Source: Actinoplanes lutulentus
GTDB lineage: Bacteria > Actinomycetota > Actinomycetes > Mycobacteriales > Micromonosporaceae
Direction of reading: 5' to 3'
Length of the DNA: 64,000 nucleotides
Assembly: GCF_003259845.1 (NCBI RefSeq)
Contig: NZ_QLMJ01000016.1
Location: forward strand, 186,001 to 250,000
A program made the position numbers and the translations under genes. The notes beneath the pieces were generated by a model. The model searched no databases. It was not told where the DNA came from and saw only the letters and a list, made by a program, of their open reading frames with translations. Positions 32,798 through 40,798 of this stretch are shown here, one piece after another. Position 1 is the first letter of the stretch. The number at the start of each line of letters is the position of its first letter.

Positions 32798-34163
32798 CAG
32801 GCTCTGCCGGGCAGCTCGCGCCGCGCGCCGGGACGACCAGGTCGATCAGGTAACGGTCGACGGCCGCCGTCGTGCACGCGGTGTCGCGGTACACCCCGTG
32901 ACCCCAGCCCTCGTAGGTGACCAGCCGGCCGTTGCGGCCCAGTTGACCGGCGACGTGCGTGGCCCACTCGTACCCGGTGCGCGGGTCGTGGCGGGCGTTG
33001 AGCAGCAGCACCGGGACCCGGGTGTGCACCCGCGGCCGGTGCGGCGGGTTGTCCACCGGCTGCGGCCAGCCCAGGCACAGCGAGACCGCGAGGAGCCCGG
33101 CGCCGTACCGGATGTCCGGGCCGGCCTTCGCGGCGACCCGCAGCAGTTTCGTGTACTCCCGGTAGTCGCGTACCGGCACCGGGAAGTCGGCGCAGAACGC
33201 CCCGGTCGGCACCGGCGGCAGGCCTCGCATCGTGTCGGTGCGGCCGGCCGCGAGGCCTTCGATCGCCGCGGCCAGGCCCGGCCAGTTCGGTCCCTGCAGG
33301 GTGGCGATCGGCAGGGCGGCCACGTCGAACGCGGTGAACGGCGCGTATTCGCCGTCGTCCGCGCGGGCCAGGACCTCGGTCCAGGTGGCGCGGACGTCGG
33401 CCGGGCAGGCGCTGCCGCGCTCGCACCACGCCACGAACTCGTCGAAGGAGTCCTGCACGGCGGTGGCCTGCGTGCGGACGAAATCGGTCAGGTTGAGGCT
33501 GTGGTCGAACACGCCCTCGAGGACGGCGGCACGCACCCGGCCGGGGAACATCTCGGCGTACTGCTGCCCCAGCAGCGTGCCGTAGGAACTCCCGTGGAAC
33601 GTCAGCCGTGACTCCCCGAGAGCGCGGCGCAGCGCGTCCAGGTCGCGCGCGGTGTTCCGCGTGCTGGCGTGATCGAACACCGGGCTGCTCTCCCGGCACT
33701 GCTGCCACAGGGCCCGGTTCGCGGCCACGGTGGCGTCGAAGTCGCCCTGGTCACGCAGGATCACCGGCACCGGCTCCCTCGCGCACACGGGAGCGGCACT
33801 GCCGGCGACCGTACGCGGATCGAAGCTCACCACGTCGAACGAGTCCAGGATCTCGTCGCTGAACCGCGCACTGCCCCGCACGAGCCGATCAACGCCGGAG
33901 TCACCCGGTCCGCCGGGCCCGAACACCAGCGTCCCGACCCGTTGCGCCGGCACCCGGGCAGGCCGCCGAGCCACCGCCAGGTCGAATCCCGGCCCGTCAG
34001 AATCGGACCAGTCGACCGGCAGGCGCAACGTCGCGCACTGCACCGCGGCGGTGCCGCCGGCGCACGCGCCCCAATCCAGCGTGGGTCCCGGTGGCGCGGC
34101 CCGAGCCACGCCCGGCGGCGCGGCAACCACAAGAGCAAGAACAACAGCGAGGGTACGAATCAT
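32790..34163 (-). CDS. Secreted alpha/beta hydrolase, tripeptidyl aminopeptidase (SlpD/TAP) type
   Basis: 457 residues. Signal peptide MIRTLAVVLALVVAAPPGVARA (cut near 22). Typical features are LDWGACAGGTAAVQCATLRLP at the mature N terminus, the oxyanion loop FGPGGPGDSGV, the nucleophile elbow HGSSYGTLLGQQYA (Ser ~193), Asp in LNARHDPRTGYEWA and His in YEGWGHGVYRDTAC. It carries the C-terminal TAP-like domain and conserved Cys. Expected to remove N-terminal peptides from proteins outside the cell. ATG 34163 was chosen over an in-frame start 12 codons earlier because it begins the signal peptide. Confidence 0.92.
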   Translation of the reverse strand: MIRTLAVVLALVVAAPPGVARAAPPGPTLDWGACAGGTAAVQCATLRLPVDWSDSDGPGFDLAVARRPARVPAQRVGTLVFGPGGPGDSGVDRLVRGSARFSDEILDSFDVVSFDPRTVAGSAAPVCAREPVPVILRDQGDFDATVAANRALWQQCRESSPVFDHASTRNTARDLDALRRALGESRLTFHGSSYGTLLGQQYAEMFPGRVRAAVLEGVFDHSLNLTDFVRTQATAVQDSFDEFVAWCERGSACPADVRATWTEVLARADDGEYAPFTAFDVAALPIATLQGPNWPGLAAAIEGLAAGRTDTMRGLPPVPTGAFCADFPVPVRDYREYTKLLRVAAKAGPDIRYGAGLLAVSLCLGWPQPVDNPPHRPRVHTRVPVLLLNARHDPRTGYEWATHVAGQLGRNGRLVTYEGWGHGVYRDTACTTAAVDRYLIDLVVPARGASCPAEPVS

Positions 34164-34230
34164 CGCGCCATCGTCGACGACCATCGATGCCCGGCACATC
34201 GGGTAGCGCCCGTAGGGGCACGATCATCGG

Positions 34231-34629
34231 TCAGCGCAACCGGCCCATCCCGTGCAGCTGGTCGAAGATGATCTGGTCGACCGGGGAGACGCGGTGGCGG
34301 TCGGCGTAGGTGAGCCAGACGATCTCCTCGATCTCGCTGTCCGGCCGCAGCTCGCCGCTGAATCCGGCGGTGTAGCAGGTCATCCGCACCTCGACGCCGT
34401 CCGGGTGCCCGTGCGCCTGGGCGTGGAACGTGCCGGCGTGCACCGCTGTCGGGGCGTCGATGGTGACGCTGAGTTCCTCACGGATCTCGCGGATCAGGGT
34501 GTCGGCGTCGCTCTCGCCCGGTTCACGTTTGCCGCCCGGGAGGTAGTAGACGTCCTTTCCGGCCGAACGGGTGCTCAGGATCGCGCCGTCCCGCAGCACG
34601 ATCCACGCGATCTTGTCGATGATGGGCAC
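34231..34629 (-). CDS. NUDIX hydrolase
   Basis: About 132 residues with a perfect Nudix box: GGKREPGESDADTLIREI then REELSV (G-x5-E-x7-REUXEEXGU, residues ~33-55). It hydrolyses a nucleoside diphosphate linked to another group; the substrate is not evident. The GTG at 34629 (GGAG just upstream) or an in-frame TTG at 34647 could be the start. It ends 67 bp from the start of the secreted hydrolase. A single gene. Confidence 0.88.
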   Translation of the reverse strand: MPIIDKIAWIVLRDGAILSTRSAGKDVYYLPGGKREPGESDADTLIREIREELSVTIDAPTAVHAGTFHAQAHGHPDGVEVRMTCYTAGFSGELRPDSEIEEIVWLTYADRHRVSPVDQIIFDQLHGMGRLR

Positions 34630-34665
34630 GGCTCCGACCGTACCCAAGAATGGGCCGAAGGCTGA

Positions 34666-35874
34666 TCACCCAGCTGGGTCCGGCGCGCGGCGGCGGTGAC
34701 GGGCCGCACGCAGAGTGAGGGTGATGGTGGCCAGCGTGGCCGCGATGCCGGAGGCGAGCAGGACGGCGGCCTTCGCGGATTCGAGCAAATCAAGATCATT
34801 TGGGTACGAGAGTTCGGCTATCAGCAACGAGACCGTGAAACCGATCCCGGCCAGCTGCGCGATGCCGAAGATGTCCGGCCAGGTGAGGTCGGGGTGGAGT
34901 TCGGCGCGCGTGAAACGCGTGGTGAGCCAGGCACCGCCGGTGATGCCGACGATTTTGCCGACGATCAGGCCGGCGAGGATGCCGAGGGCGGCGGGGTGGG
35001 TGAGGAGGTCTCCGGCGCCGCTGATAGTGACGCCGGCCGAGGTCAGCGCGAAGATCGGCAGGATGAGCGCGGTGGTCCAGGGCCGGATCAGGTGTTCGGC
35101 GCGGTCGCTCGGGCTGGTGGTTTCGCCGGGGAGGGTGCTGGTGCGCATGAGCAGGCCGAGGGCTACGCCGGCGATGGTGGCGTGGATGCCGCTCTCGTGC
35201 ATCAGGTACCAGACCAGGACGGCGAGCGGGATGAGCACAATTTTCATCGGCAGTCGGCGTTGCATCGGGCCTCGTTGCATCGGGCCTCGCCGCATCGGGC
35301 CTCGTTGCATCGGGCCTCGTTGCAGCCAGCCGAACAGGGCCAGGCCTGCGATGGCGCCGAGTAGGGGTGCCCAGGCGAGGCCGGCCGAGTAGAAGACGGC
35401 GATCACGATGATGGCGACCAGGTCGTCGACGATCGCAAGGGTGAGCAGGAAGGTCCGCAACGCCGGCGGCAGGCCCCGGCCGACGACGGCGAGCACCGAC
35501 ACGGCGAACGCGATGTCCGTCGCCATCGGGATGCCCCACCCGGCAGCGGCACCCTCCTGTCCGAAAGTGATCGCGGCAAAGATGAGTGCGGGCACGACCG
35601 CGCCGCAGATCGAGGCCACGATCGGCAGGACGGCGCGGCGGGGATGACGCAGTTCGCCGCGGACGAACTCCTGCTTCAGCTCGTTGCCGACGATGAAGAA
35701 GAAGATCACGAGCAGTCCGTCAGCGGCCCACGGATGCATCGGCAGAATAAAGGTCTCGTAACCGCCCGCCCACGGCGAGTTCGCCCAGATCAGGGCGACG
35801 GCGGCGGCGATGACGAGGAGAGCGCCACCGACGGACTCGCGGCGCAGAAGGGCTTTCACATTTTTGAAGGGCAC
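34666..35874 (-). CDS. nhaA: Na+/H+ antiporter NhaA
   Basis: 402 residues, 11-12 helices. Key residues match NhaA: the ion-binding LAIVDDLVAIIVIAVFY (tandem Asp), the helix-IV Asp in GWGIPMATDIAFAVSVL, and Lys in GLIVGKIVGITGGAW. The N terminus SVGGALLVIAAAVALIWANSPW and WAADGLLVIFFFIVGNELKQEF are also diagnostic. It exports sodium at alkaline pH. A cytoplasmic loop (~residues 188-207) is expanded by the pentapeptide repeat QRGPM, encoded by a 15-bp minisatellite. GTG start. Confidence 0.95.
   Translation of the reverse strand: MPFKNVKALLRRESVGGALLVIAAAVALIWANSPWAGGYETFILPMHPWAADGLLVIFFFIVGNELKQEFVRGELRHPRRAVLPIVASICGAVVPALIFAAITFGQEGAAAGWGIPMATDIAFAVSVLAVVGRGLPPALRTFLLTLAIVDDLVAIIVIAVFYSAGLAWAPLLGAIAGLALFGWLQRGPMQRGPMRRGPMQRGPMQRRLPMKIVLIPLAVLVWYLMHESGIHATIAGVALGLLMRTSTLPGETTSPSDRAEHLIRPWTTALILPIFALTSAGVTISGAGDLLTHPAALGILAGLIVGKIVGITGGAWLTTRFTRAELHPDLTWPDIFGIAQLAGIGFTVSLLIAELSYPNDLDLLESAKAAVLLASGIAATLATITLTLRAARHRRRAPDPAG
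35258..35317. repeat. 15-bp in-frame minisatellite in nhaA, 4 copies
   Basis: Four consecutive 15-bp units of CGTTGCATCGGGCCT (one carries two substitutions) followed by a diverged fifth. Read on the minus strand they give R-G-P-M-Q/R repeats in a loop between membrane helices. Confidence 0.92.
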
Positions 35875-35904
35875 AGGTGTCCTAGGGCAGGAGAGACGAG
35901 ACGG

Positions 35905-36039
35905 CTAGGCGCGCATCTCCCGGCCGGGCGGGCAGCCGGCGATCTCTCCGTGCGCGTTGGTGCCCCAGGAGGACAGCCAGCCGTTAGTGCCCGGGTGCCG
36001 TTGCACTCCGGGCGGACTGGTAGGCACCCAAATGGTCAT
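35905..36039 (-). CDS. Possible 44-residue small protein
   Basis: MTIWVPTSPPGVQRHPGTNG, then WLSSWGTNAHGEIAGCPPG, then REMRA. It is Gly/Pro/Trp-rich with one Cys and has no similarity that I recognise. The ATG has a weak purine-rich GGCGGGG upstream. It is the only ORF with plausible composition in the 312-bp gap 35875-36186, which otherwise holds a long hairpin (36133-36172). It may be chance. Confidence 0.25.
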   Translation of the reverse strand: MTIWVPTSPPGVQRHPGTNGWLSSWGTNAHGEIAGCPPGREMRA

Positions 36040-36132
36040 CCCCGCCAGTCTATCCGCGCCACCGGCTCGGGCGCCGCCGGAGCGATGTCGCCGCCGCTCG
36101 GGCATCGCCCAGGCTATGTCCTTTACGAACTC

Positions 36133-36172
36133 CACACCCACTGCGGGTGTGGCCACGCCCGCAGTGGGTGTG
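36133..36172. terminator. 40-bp near-perfect hairpin after the VOC gene
   Basis: The sequence is self-complementary from 36133 to 36172 with a single G-T wobble (arms C-ACACCCACTGCGGG and CCCGCAGTGGGTGT-G, centre GTGGCCAC). It starts 15 bases beyond the stop codon of the minus-strand gene at 36187, so it is most likely a strong U-less terminator. Confidence 0.7.
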
Positions 36173-36186
36173 ACGTCGTTTCGAGT

Positions 36187-37107
36187 TCAGGTGCTGACGA
36201 AGAGCAGCTGGTTGTGGTCCGGGTCGAGCAGGGTGAACGTGACCATGCCCGGGTTGTCGTCCTCGATCGGGCCCAGCGTGGGCTGGCCGTCGAGACTGTG
36301 CCACAGCGCTGCGGCGTCCGGCACGCGGATCAGGCAGCCGCCGGGTGAGGCGTTGCTCGTCTCCGACAGGTGGAGTTCGGCGGTGGGGTGGCGCAGAACC
36401 GCGTACCCGGAGAGCTCCTCGCCACGAAATCCCAGCGTCGCATAGAACGCCAGCGACCGACGCAGGTCGCGGCACCGCAGGATGGGCACCGCACCGGGCG
36501 CCCCCGGCAGCAGCGAGGCCTGCCGGACCTGTTCGGCCTGGATCCGGGCGGTGTGCCGTGGATTCTCCGGCGCGGGCTGCCGCAACGAGGCCGGGATCGG
36601 CGGCGGAGGCGTGACCGGCAGCCCGTAGAGCTCCTCGACCGCGGCCCGCGCATATGCGGTCTCCAGCTCCATGTCGTGACACCGATGCAGCTCCCGCTGA
36701 ACGCGCATATAGGCCGCAACGACATCGCTGCCCGTTTTGTCCGGGGGAACCAGCTGAAACCAGCGAAAGCCGCCCGGCCGCGCCGGGATTCCCCGCTCGG
36801 CGAGGAGCTGGTTGATCTCGTTGTCCTCGTCCGCGCGCTCCGCGCTGGTCACCAGCCGCTGGGAGACCTGCCGGTTGCCGGCGGCGTCCTCCTCGATGAC
36901 CGTCCAGGACTGCTCCCGGTCGTCTGGCCAGCGCCTCAGCGTGGCCGGTCCCGCGAACCAGCCGAGCATCAGATGCCAGTCCGCGGAACCGCACTCCCAG
37001 TACGTGCCCTGACCGGTCACCACGACGTCGCCGTGAGCCAGCTCGTCGGGTGGGCGGACGGGCAGCAGGGCAGCGGTTTCCCAGGCCGAAGTCACATCCT
37101 TCAGCAC
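36187..37107 (-). CDS. Protein with C-terminal VOC (glyoxalase/bleomycin-resistance-like) domain
   Basis: 306 residues. The last ~105 form a VOC half-domain pair: VPILRCRDLRRSLAFYATLGF (~205), YAVLRHPTAELHLSE, GCLIRVPDAAALWHSL and MVTFTLLDPDHNQLLFVS with the terminal metal-ligand region. The first ~190 residues are unlike any family I recognise (DVVVTGQGTYWECGSADWHLML, RWFQLVPPDKTGSDVVAAYM, and a Pro-rich linker). VOC proteins bind or sequester antibiotics or act as metalloenzymes. The gene starts 1 base after the DHFR-family gene, forming an operon. Confidence 0.8.
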   Translation of the reverse strand: MLKDVTSAWETAALLPVRPPDELAHGDVVVTGQGTYWECGSADWHLMLGWFAGPATLRRWPDDREQSWTVIEEDAAGNRQVSQRLVTSAERADEDNEINQLLAERGIPARPGGFRWFQLVPPDKTGSDVVAAYMRVQRELHRCHDMELETAYARAAVEELYGLPVTPPPPIPASLRQPAPENPRHTARIQAEQVRQASLLPGAPGAVPILRCRDLRRSLAFYATLGFRGEELSGYAVLRHPTAELHLSETSNASPGGCLIRVPDAAALWHSLDGQPTLGPIEDDNPGMVTFTLLDPDHNQLLFVST

Positions 37108-37108
37108 A

Positions 37109-37666
37109 TCACACAGGGCGGTACCGCAGGTTCACTTCCGCCGTCGGGTCGTCGCTGTTGACCAGGTGCAGGTGGACCGGCACGCCGCCCGGGTTGTCGT
37201 ACAGCCTGCGGCCCTGGCCCAGCAGCACCGGAACGATGTGCAGGTCGATCTCGTCGATCAGGCCGCGTTCCAGGAGCTGGCGGCCGATCGTCGGCGAGTG
37301 CACCTCGACGTTCTTGCCGGCGGCCGCTTCCAGGACGATCCGTGCGGCCTCGGCGACGTCGCAGTTGAGGAACGTGACCCCGTCGGCCGGCTTCGCGTCG
37401 TCGGGGTGGTGGGTGAGCACGAAGATCGGGCCTTCCCACAGCCCGCCGTACGGCCGCTGGTCGTCCGCCGCGAAGTCCCAGCCTTCGCGGCCGCCGAGCA
37501 CGGCGCCGAGGGTGCTCACGTACTCGTCGACGATGCCGGGCCGCCCGGCGGTGGCCCGGTTCATCCAGTCCATCTCGTGGTCGGGCCCGGCCACGAAGCC
37601 GTCCAGGGACATCGAGAAGTGCCAGAGCATCTTCCCGCCGGCGGTCTGCGGTTCGGTGTCGTGCAT
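37109..37666 (-). CDS. Dihydrofolate reductase family protein (RibD C-domain-like)
   Basis: 185 residues of the RibD C-terminal/DHFR-like fold: SMSLDGFVAGPDHEMDWM at the N terminus, VSTLGAVLGGREGWD, VEVHSPTIGRQLLERGLIDE and LHIVPVLLGQGRRLYDN. Stand-alone members like YwjB or YyaP are NADPH-dependent reductases with unknown substrates, not true folA. The start at ATG 37666 has GGAGG 8 bases upstream. It is the first gene of an operon with the VOC protein, and a good promoter precedes it. Confidence 0.88.
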   Translation of the reverse strand: MHDTEPQTAGGKMLWHFSMSLDGFVAGPDHEMDWMNRATAGRPGIVDEYVSTLGAVLGGREGWDFAADDQRPYGGLWEGPIFVLTHHPDDAKPADGVTFLNCDVAEAARIVLEAAAGKNVEVHSPTIGRQLLERGLIDEIDLHIVPVLLGQGRRLYDNPGGVPVHLHLVNSDDPTAEVNLRYRPV

Positions 37667-37714
37667 CGTCGCCACCTCCAGAACCAGTTGTGTTTTGCAA
37701 TCGGTCTGAGCCCG

Positions 37715-37743
37715 ACGCTAGGCCATCCGCTTGCAACTCGCAA
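37715..37743 (-). promoter_or_regulatory. Promoter of the DHFR-family/VOC operon
   Basis: On the minus strand TTGCGA (37743-37738), 17-base spacer, TAGCGT (37720-37715), with predicted start near 37708. The spacer includes TTGCAA, also found at 37695, which may be an operator half-site. Confidence 0.6.
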
Positions 37744-37767
37744 CCGGTCCGTCAGATCGCCGGATCG

Positions 37768-39051
37768 TCAGGTCTGGATCAACGGCTGGTACTCCTCGGC
37801 GGTCAGGCCGAACGTCCACGCCACTCCCTCGCGGGCCGTGCGGGTGCTCGGCGGGACTCGTAGCCAGTAGACCCGGCTCGTCCCATCCGGCTCGGGCGTC
37901 GAGTTCACCACCTCGACCATGACCAGGGGTTCGTCGCCGGGCAGGTCGAGGTACCACAATGTGCCGGCCTCGTCGGAGCCCATCGTGCGGGCGCCGGCCT
38001 CACGCAGATAACGCTCGTATCCGAAGTGCTCCAGCATCACTCGCCGGATCTCCGCGTTCGGCTCGTCGCGGATCCGCTCCACAGTGAGCCGGGGCAGCTC
38101 GGCGGCCAGGTCGGCCGGGATCGGCATGCCCCGCCAGGCCCACAGCCCGTACCCGTCGGGGAACTCCATGGCCGCGCCCTCGCCCCGGTGCAGACGGCCG
38201 ACGTTGTCGCGTTCGAGCAGGGTGGGGCGCTCGGTGAGGATGGCGACGTTCTCATACGCCCACCACCAGCCGGCGTGCCGGGCGACCTCGGCGAGACCGG
38301 TGAGCGGTGCCATCAGCCCGGCACCGGGCGCGATCCGATCAGCGGCGTCGAACGTGCTGAGCCAGGTCCCGTCGTGCTGGCCGTAAACGGCGTCGAGCAC
38401 CATCCGCCGCACGGCCGGCCCGGCGTCGCCCAGGCCACTGGTGAGGTCTTCGCCCAGGCGCAGGCGCAACCGGGCGGCGATCAGGTCCATCACCAGGCCC
38501 CAGGAACGCCGGCCGGCCGCCGCGCTGAGCTGGGCCCAGCCGTCAGCGCCGAGCGCCTCCAATGCGGATTTCCGCGCGGCGGCCCACGGCTCGGTGCGGA
38601 TCTGGCGGCGTAGCGAAGAGCCCAGCCGCTCCCCCGGCGTCCAGCCCTGCCGGCGCAGGTCGGCGTGCACCTCGGCCAGCCAGGCGGTCCCGGCGCTCAC
38701 GCCGGCGAGCCCGGCCGCGGTCCCAGCGCTCATGCCGGCGAGCCCGGCCGCGGTCCCAGCGCTCACCTCGGCGAGCCCGGCCGCGGTCCCGGCGCTCACG
38801 CCGGCGAACCCGGCCGCGGTCTGCGGGCCCAGCTCGGGTGCGACGGCGAGGATGGCCGCGGCCGCGGCGCCGGCCCGTGGGGAGCCGAGCCAGTAGATCT
38901 TTTCCGGCTCGGGGAGGCCGGCAAGCGTGTACGCCGCGCGTACCCCAGCCTCTGCCTCATCGCGGACGGCCGCGCCGGTCTGCACTGCCGCGGCCAGCCA
39001 CTGGTCTTCGATGGCGGAAGCCATCGCCTCGTGCGCATGGGTGAGTTGCAT
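37768..39051 (-). CDS. DUF6745 protein with in-frame 11-residue repeats
   Basis: 427 residues. The C-terminal ~250 match the DUF6745 type of actinobacterial/cyanobacterial proteins: YENVAILTERPTLLERDNVG, MEFPDGYGLWAWRGMPIP, NAEIRRVMLEHFGYERYLRE and GSDEAGTLWYLDLP. The N terminus resembles the STM-like N-domain (VRAAYTLAGLPEPEKIYWLGSP). Residues ~78-121 consist of a repeat of the form GVSAGTAAGLA, encoded by a 33-bp minisatellite. Function is unknown. It is transcribed with the 105-residue gene at 39063 (11-bp gap), a pairing that seems to be conserved. Confidence 0.8.
   Translation of the reverse strand: MQLTHAHEAMASAIEDQWLAAAVQTGAAVRDEAEAGVRAAYTLAGLPEPEKIYWLGSPRAGAAAAAILAVAPELGPQTAAGFAGVSAGTAAGLAEVSAGTAAGLAGMSAGTAAGLAGVSAGTAWLAEVHADLRRQGWTPGERLGSSLRRQIRTEPWAAARKSALEALGADGWAQLSAAAGRRSWGLVMDLIAARLRLRLGEDLTSGLGDAGPAVRRMVLDAVYGQHDGTWLSTFDAADRIAPGAGLMAPLTGLAEVARHAGWWWAYENVAILTERPTLLERDNVGRLHRGEGAAMEFPDGYGLWAWRGMPIPADLAAELPRLTVERIRDEPNAEIRRVMLEHFGYERYLREAGARTMGSDEAGTLWYLDLPGDEPLVMVEVVNSTPEPDGTSRVYWLRVPPSTRTAREGVAWTFGLTAEEYQPLIQT
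38684..38815. repeat. 33-bp in-frame minisatellite in the DUF6745 gene, 4 copies
   Basis: Four consecutive 33-bp units beginning GCGGTCCC(A/G)GCGCTCA, starting at 38684, 38717, 38750 and 38783, with a partial copy at 38816. Copies differ by only a few bases. Confidence 0.92.
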
Positions 39052-39062
39052 CGATTTTCTCC

Positions 39063-39380
39063 TCAGTCCGCGACCGGCCGGAACGCGCCCGGGATGTACT
39101 CGCGCTGGCGCACCACGCGGTAATGCCCTGCGGGCAGCGAGATCGGCCCGTGCTCCTCGTGGCTGACCCGGCCGTGCGTGGGCACGTCGATGAACATGCT
39201 CTCCGGATCGTCGACGTCGGCGATCAGCCGCAGACCGGGACCGCCGACCACATGCGCGTGCCCGGTGGCCTCACCGCGTGCCAGCACCATCCGGCCACGC
39301 CGGTCCCGCGGAACCGGCGCACAGGCCGGCACCCGCTCCTGTTTCACGCCAATGATCAGCACATCGCCCTGCCGGTACAT
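39063..39380 (-). CDS. Small conserved protein paired with DUF6745
   Basis: 105 residues of beta-rich sequence: MYRQGDVLIIGVKQE at the N terminus, MVLARGEATGHAHVVGG in the centre with a His-x-His, and THGRVSHEEHGPISLPAGHYRVVRQREY near the end. The His/Glu-rich arrangement resembles a small cupin-like barrel and could bind a metal. Proteins of this type are frequently next to DUF6745 genes, as here, suggesting a functional pair; the function is unknown. Confidence 0.75.
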   Translation of the reverse strand: MYRQGDVLIIGVKQERVPACAPVPRDRRGRMVLARGEATGHAHVVGGPGLRLIADVDDPESMFIDVPTHGRVSHEEHGPISLPAGHYRVVRQREYIPGAFRPVAD

Positions 39381-39459
39381 AGAGGCCCTCCCACCAGTTC
39401 GGCTCGGTGAAGGGCACGCTATCGCCGGGGTACGACATTTTCCGTCTGACCGTTAGTGA

Positions 39460-40593
39460 TCAGGACGCCGCGAGGATGGCCTGCCGCCACGGGCGAATCG
39501 CCTTGGGCGGCATCCCGGCCGCGAGCGCGCCGACCACCCGGCTGCCCCTGCGATAGACAGCCAGAAAACGCCGCTCCGCAAGAGCTCCGTCGACGATCTC
39601 GACCTCTTCATGACCCCGCAGATATCCGTACGCGTGAATCTTGAGGTCGTACTGATCCGACCAGAAATACGGCACCGGCGCGAACGGCTTGCCCGCCCCG
39701 AGCAGATTCCGCGCGGCCGCCATGCCCTGTTCGGCCGCATTGGTGCGGTGCTCGATGCGCATCGACTCCCCGAAGACCGGGTTGTGCCACCGTGCCACGT
39801 CCCCGGCCGCATAGATGTCCGGCCCGGCCCGGCAGAACGCGTCACCGACAAGACCGTCGCCGATCTCCAAACCGCTGTCGGCGAGCCATTCGGTATTGGG
39901 CACCGACCCCACCGCCACCAGCACCTCATCCGACGCGACGAGCTCTCCACCGGCCAGCACGACTCCCTCGTCGACCACCTCCGAGACGGCGACGCCGGTC
40001 CGCAGGTCGACTCCTGCCGACCGATGAATTTCGGACAAGAACCGTCCGACCTCGACCCCGACAGCATGCGCCAGAGGCACCGGCGCGGGCTCCAGAAGCA
40101 CGACCTCGCATCCGATCCCGCGCGCCACCGCGGCGCTTTCAGCGCCGAGAAACCCGGCCCCGACGATGGTCAATCTCGTGCCGGGCCGCAAGCATTTGCG
40201 CAGTTCAAGAGCATCACCCACGGTACGCAGGAAGTGCGCACCCGATCCGGCGAGAGCCCGGGGCCGCACCCCCGTGGCCACGATCAGGCCGTCGTAGGAC
40301 ACGGCGGTTCCGTCGTCGAGCCGGACGGTCCGGGCCGCCACGTCCAGTCCGGTGGCCCGCACGCCGAGACGAAAGTCCAGGTCAAGAGCGGCTAACTGGG
40401 CTTCAGTCCGCAACATGAGCCGCTCGGGCTCCCACTGCGACGAGAGGATCTGTTTGGACAGGGGCGGTCGATCGTACGGAAGGGAAAGCTCGTCGCCGAT
40501 CAGGGTGAGCGTGCCCTCGAAGCCCTCGCGGCGCAAAGTTTCGCAGGCCGTGAGGCCGGCGGCGGAAGCGCCGGCGACGACGATGCGGTTCAC
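39460..40593 (-). CDS. Ferredoxin reductase of a P450 system
   Basis: 377 residues of the rubredoxin/putidaredoxin-reductase type: FAD motif IVVAGASAAGLTACETLRREG, LPYDRPPLSKQIL, the NAD motif LTIVGAGFLGAESAAVARG (~145), IYAAGDVARW (~270) and the C-terminal reductase domain (FWSDQYDLKIHAYGY). It should move electrons from NAD(P)H to the [3Fe-4S] ferredoxin encoded just upstream. Its start overlaps the ferredoxin stop (ATGA), so P450, ferredoxin and reductase are made together. Confidence 0.93.
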   Translation of the reverse strand: MNRIVVAGASAAGLTACETLRREGFEGTLTLIGDELSLPYDRPPLSKQILSSQWEPERLMLRTEAQLAALDLDFRLGVRATGLDVAARTVRLDDGTAVSYDGLIVATGVRPRALAGSGAHFLRTVGDALELRKCLRPGTRLTIVGAGFLGAESAAVARGIGCEVVLLEPAPVPLAHAVGVEVGRFLSEIHRSAGVDLRTGVAVSEVVDEGVVLAGGELVASDEVLVAVGSVPNTEWLADSGLEIGDGLVGDAFCRAGPDIYAAGDVARWHNPVFGESMRIEHRTNAAEQGMAAARNLLGAGKPFAPVPYFWSDQYDLKIHAYGYLRGHEEVEIVDGALAERRFLAVYRRGSRVVGALAAGMPPKAIRPWRQAILAAS

Positions 40594-40787
40594 TCGCCGG
40601 CCAGGCGGATCGCCGCGGCCGGGCAGACCGCGGCGGCCTCACGCACCGCGTCGTGTTCCTCCTCGGGTGGCGTCGCATCGAGGACGATCGCCACGCCGTC
40701 TTCGTCCCGCTGATCGAAAACGGCCGGGGCGATCATGGCGCACTGACCGGCCGCCACACATTTCGGTTCGTCGAACTCCACTCGCAT
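40590..40787 (-). CDS. [3Fe-4S] ferredoxin
   Basis: 65 residues. Cluster ligands lie in CVAAGQC (C-x5-C, with Ala where a fourth Cys of 4Fe-4S forms would be) and VCPAAAI near the C terminus, the pattern of P450-associated 3Fe-4S ferredoxins such as SuaB/FdxD. Acidic, soluble electron carrier between the reductase and the P450. Start ATG 40787 lies 11 bp after the P450 stop, with GGGAGA upstream. Confidence 0.92.
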   Translation of the reverse strand: MRVEFDEPKCVAAGQCAMIAPAVFDQRDEDGVAIVLDATPPEEEHDAVREAAAVCPAAAIRLAGE

Positions 40788-40798
40788 GATCGTCTCCC

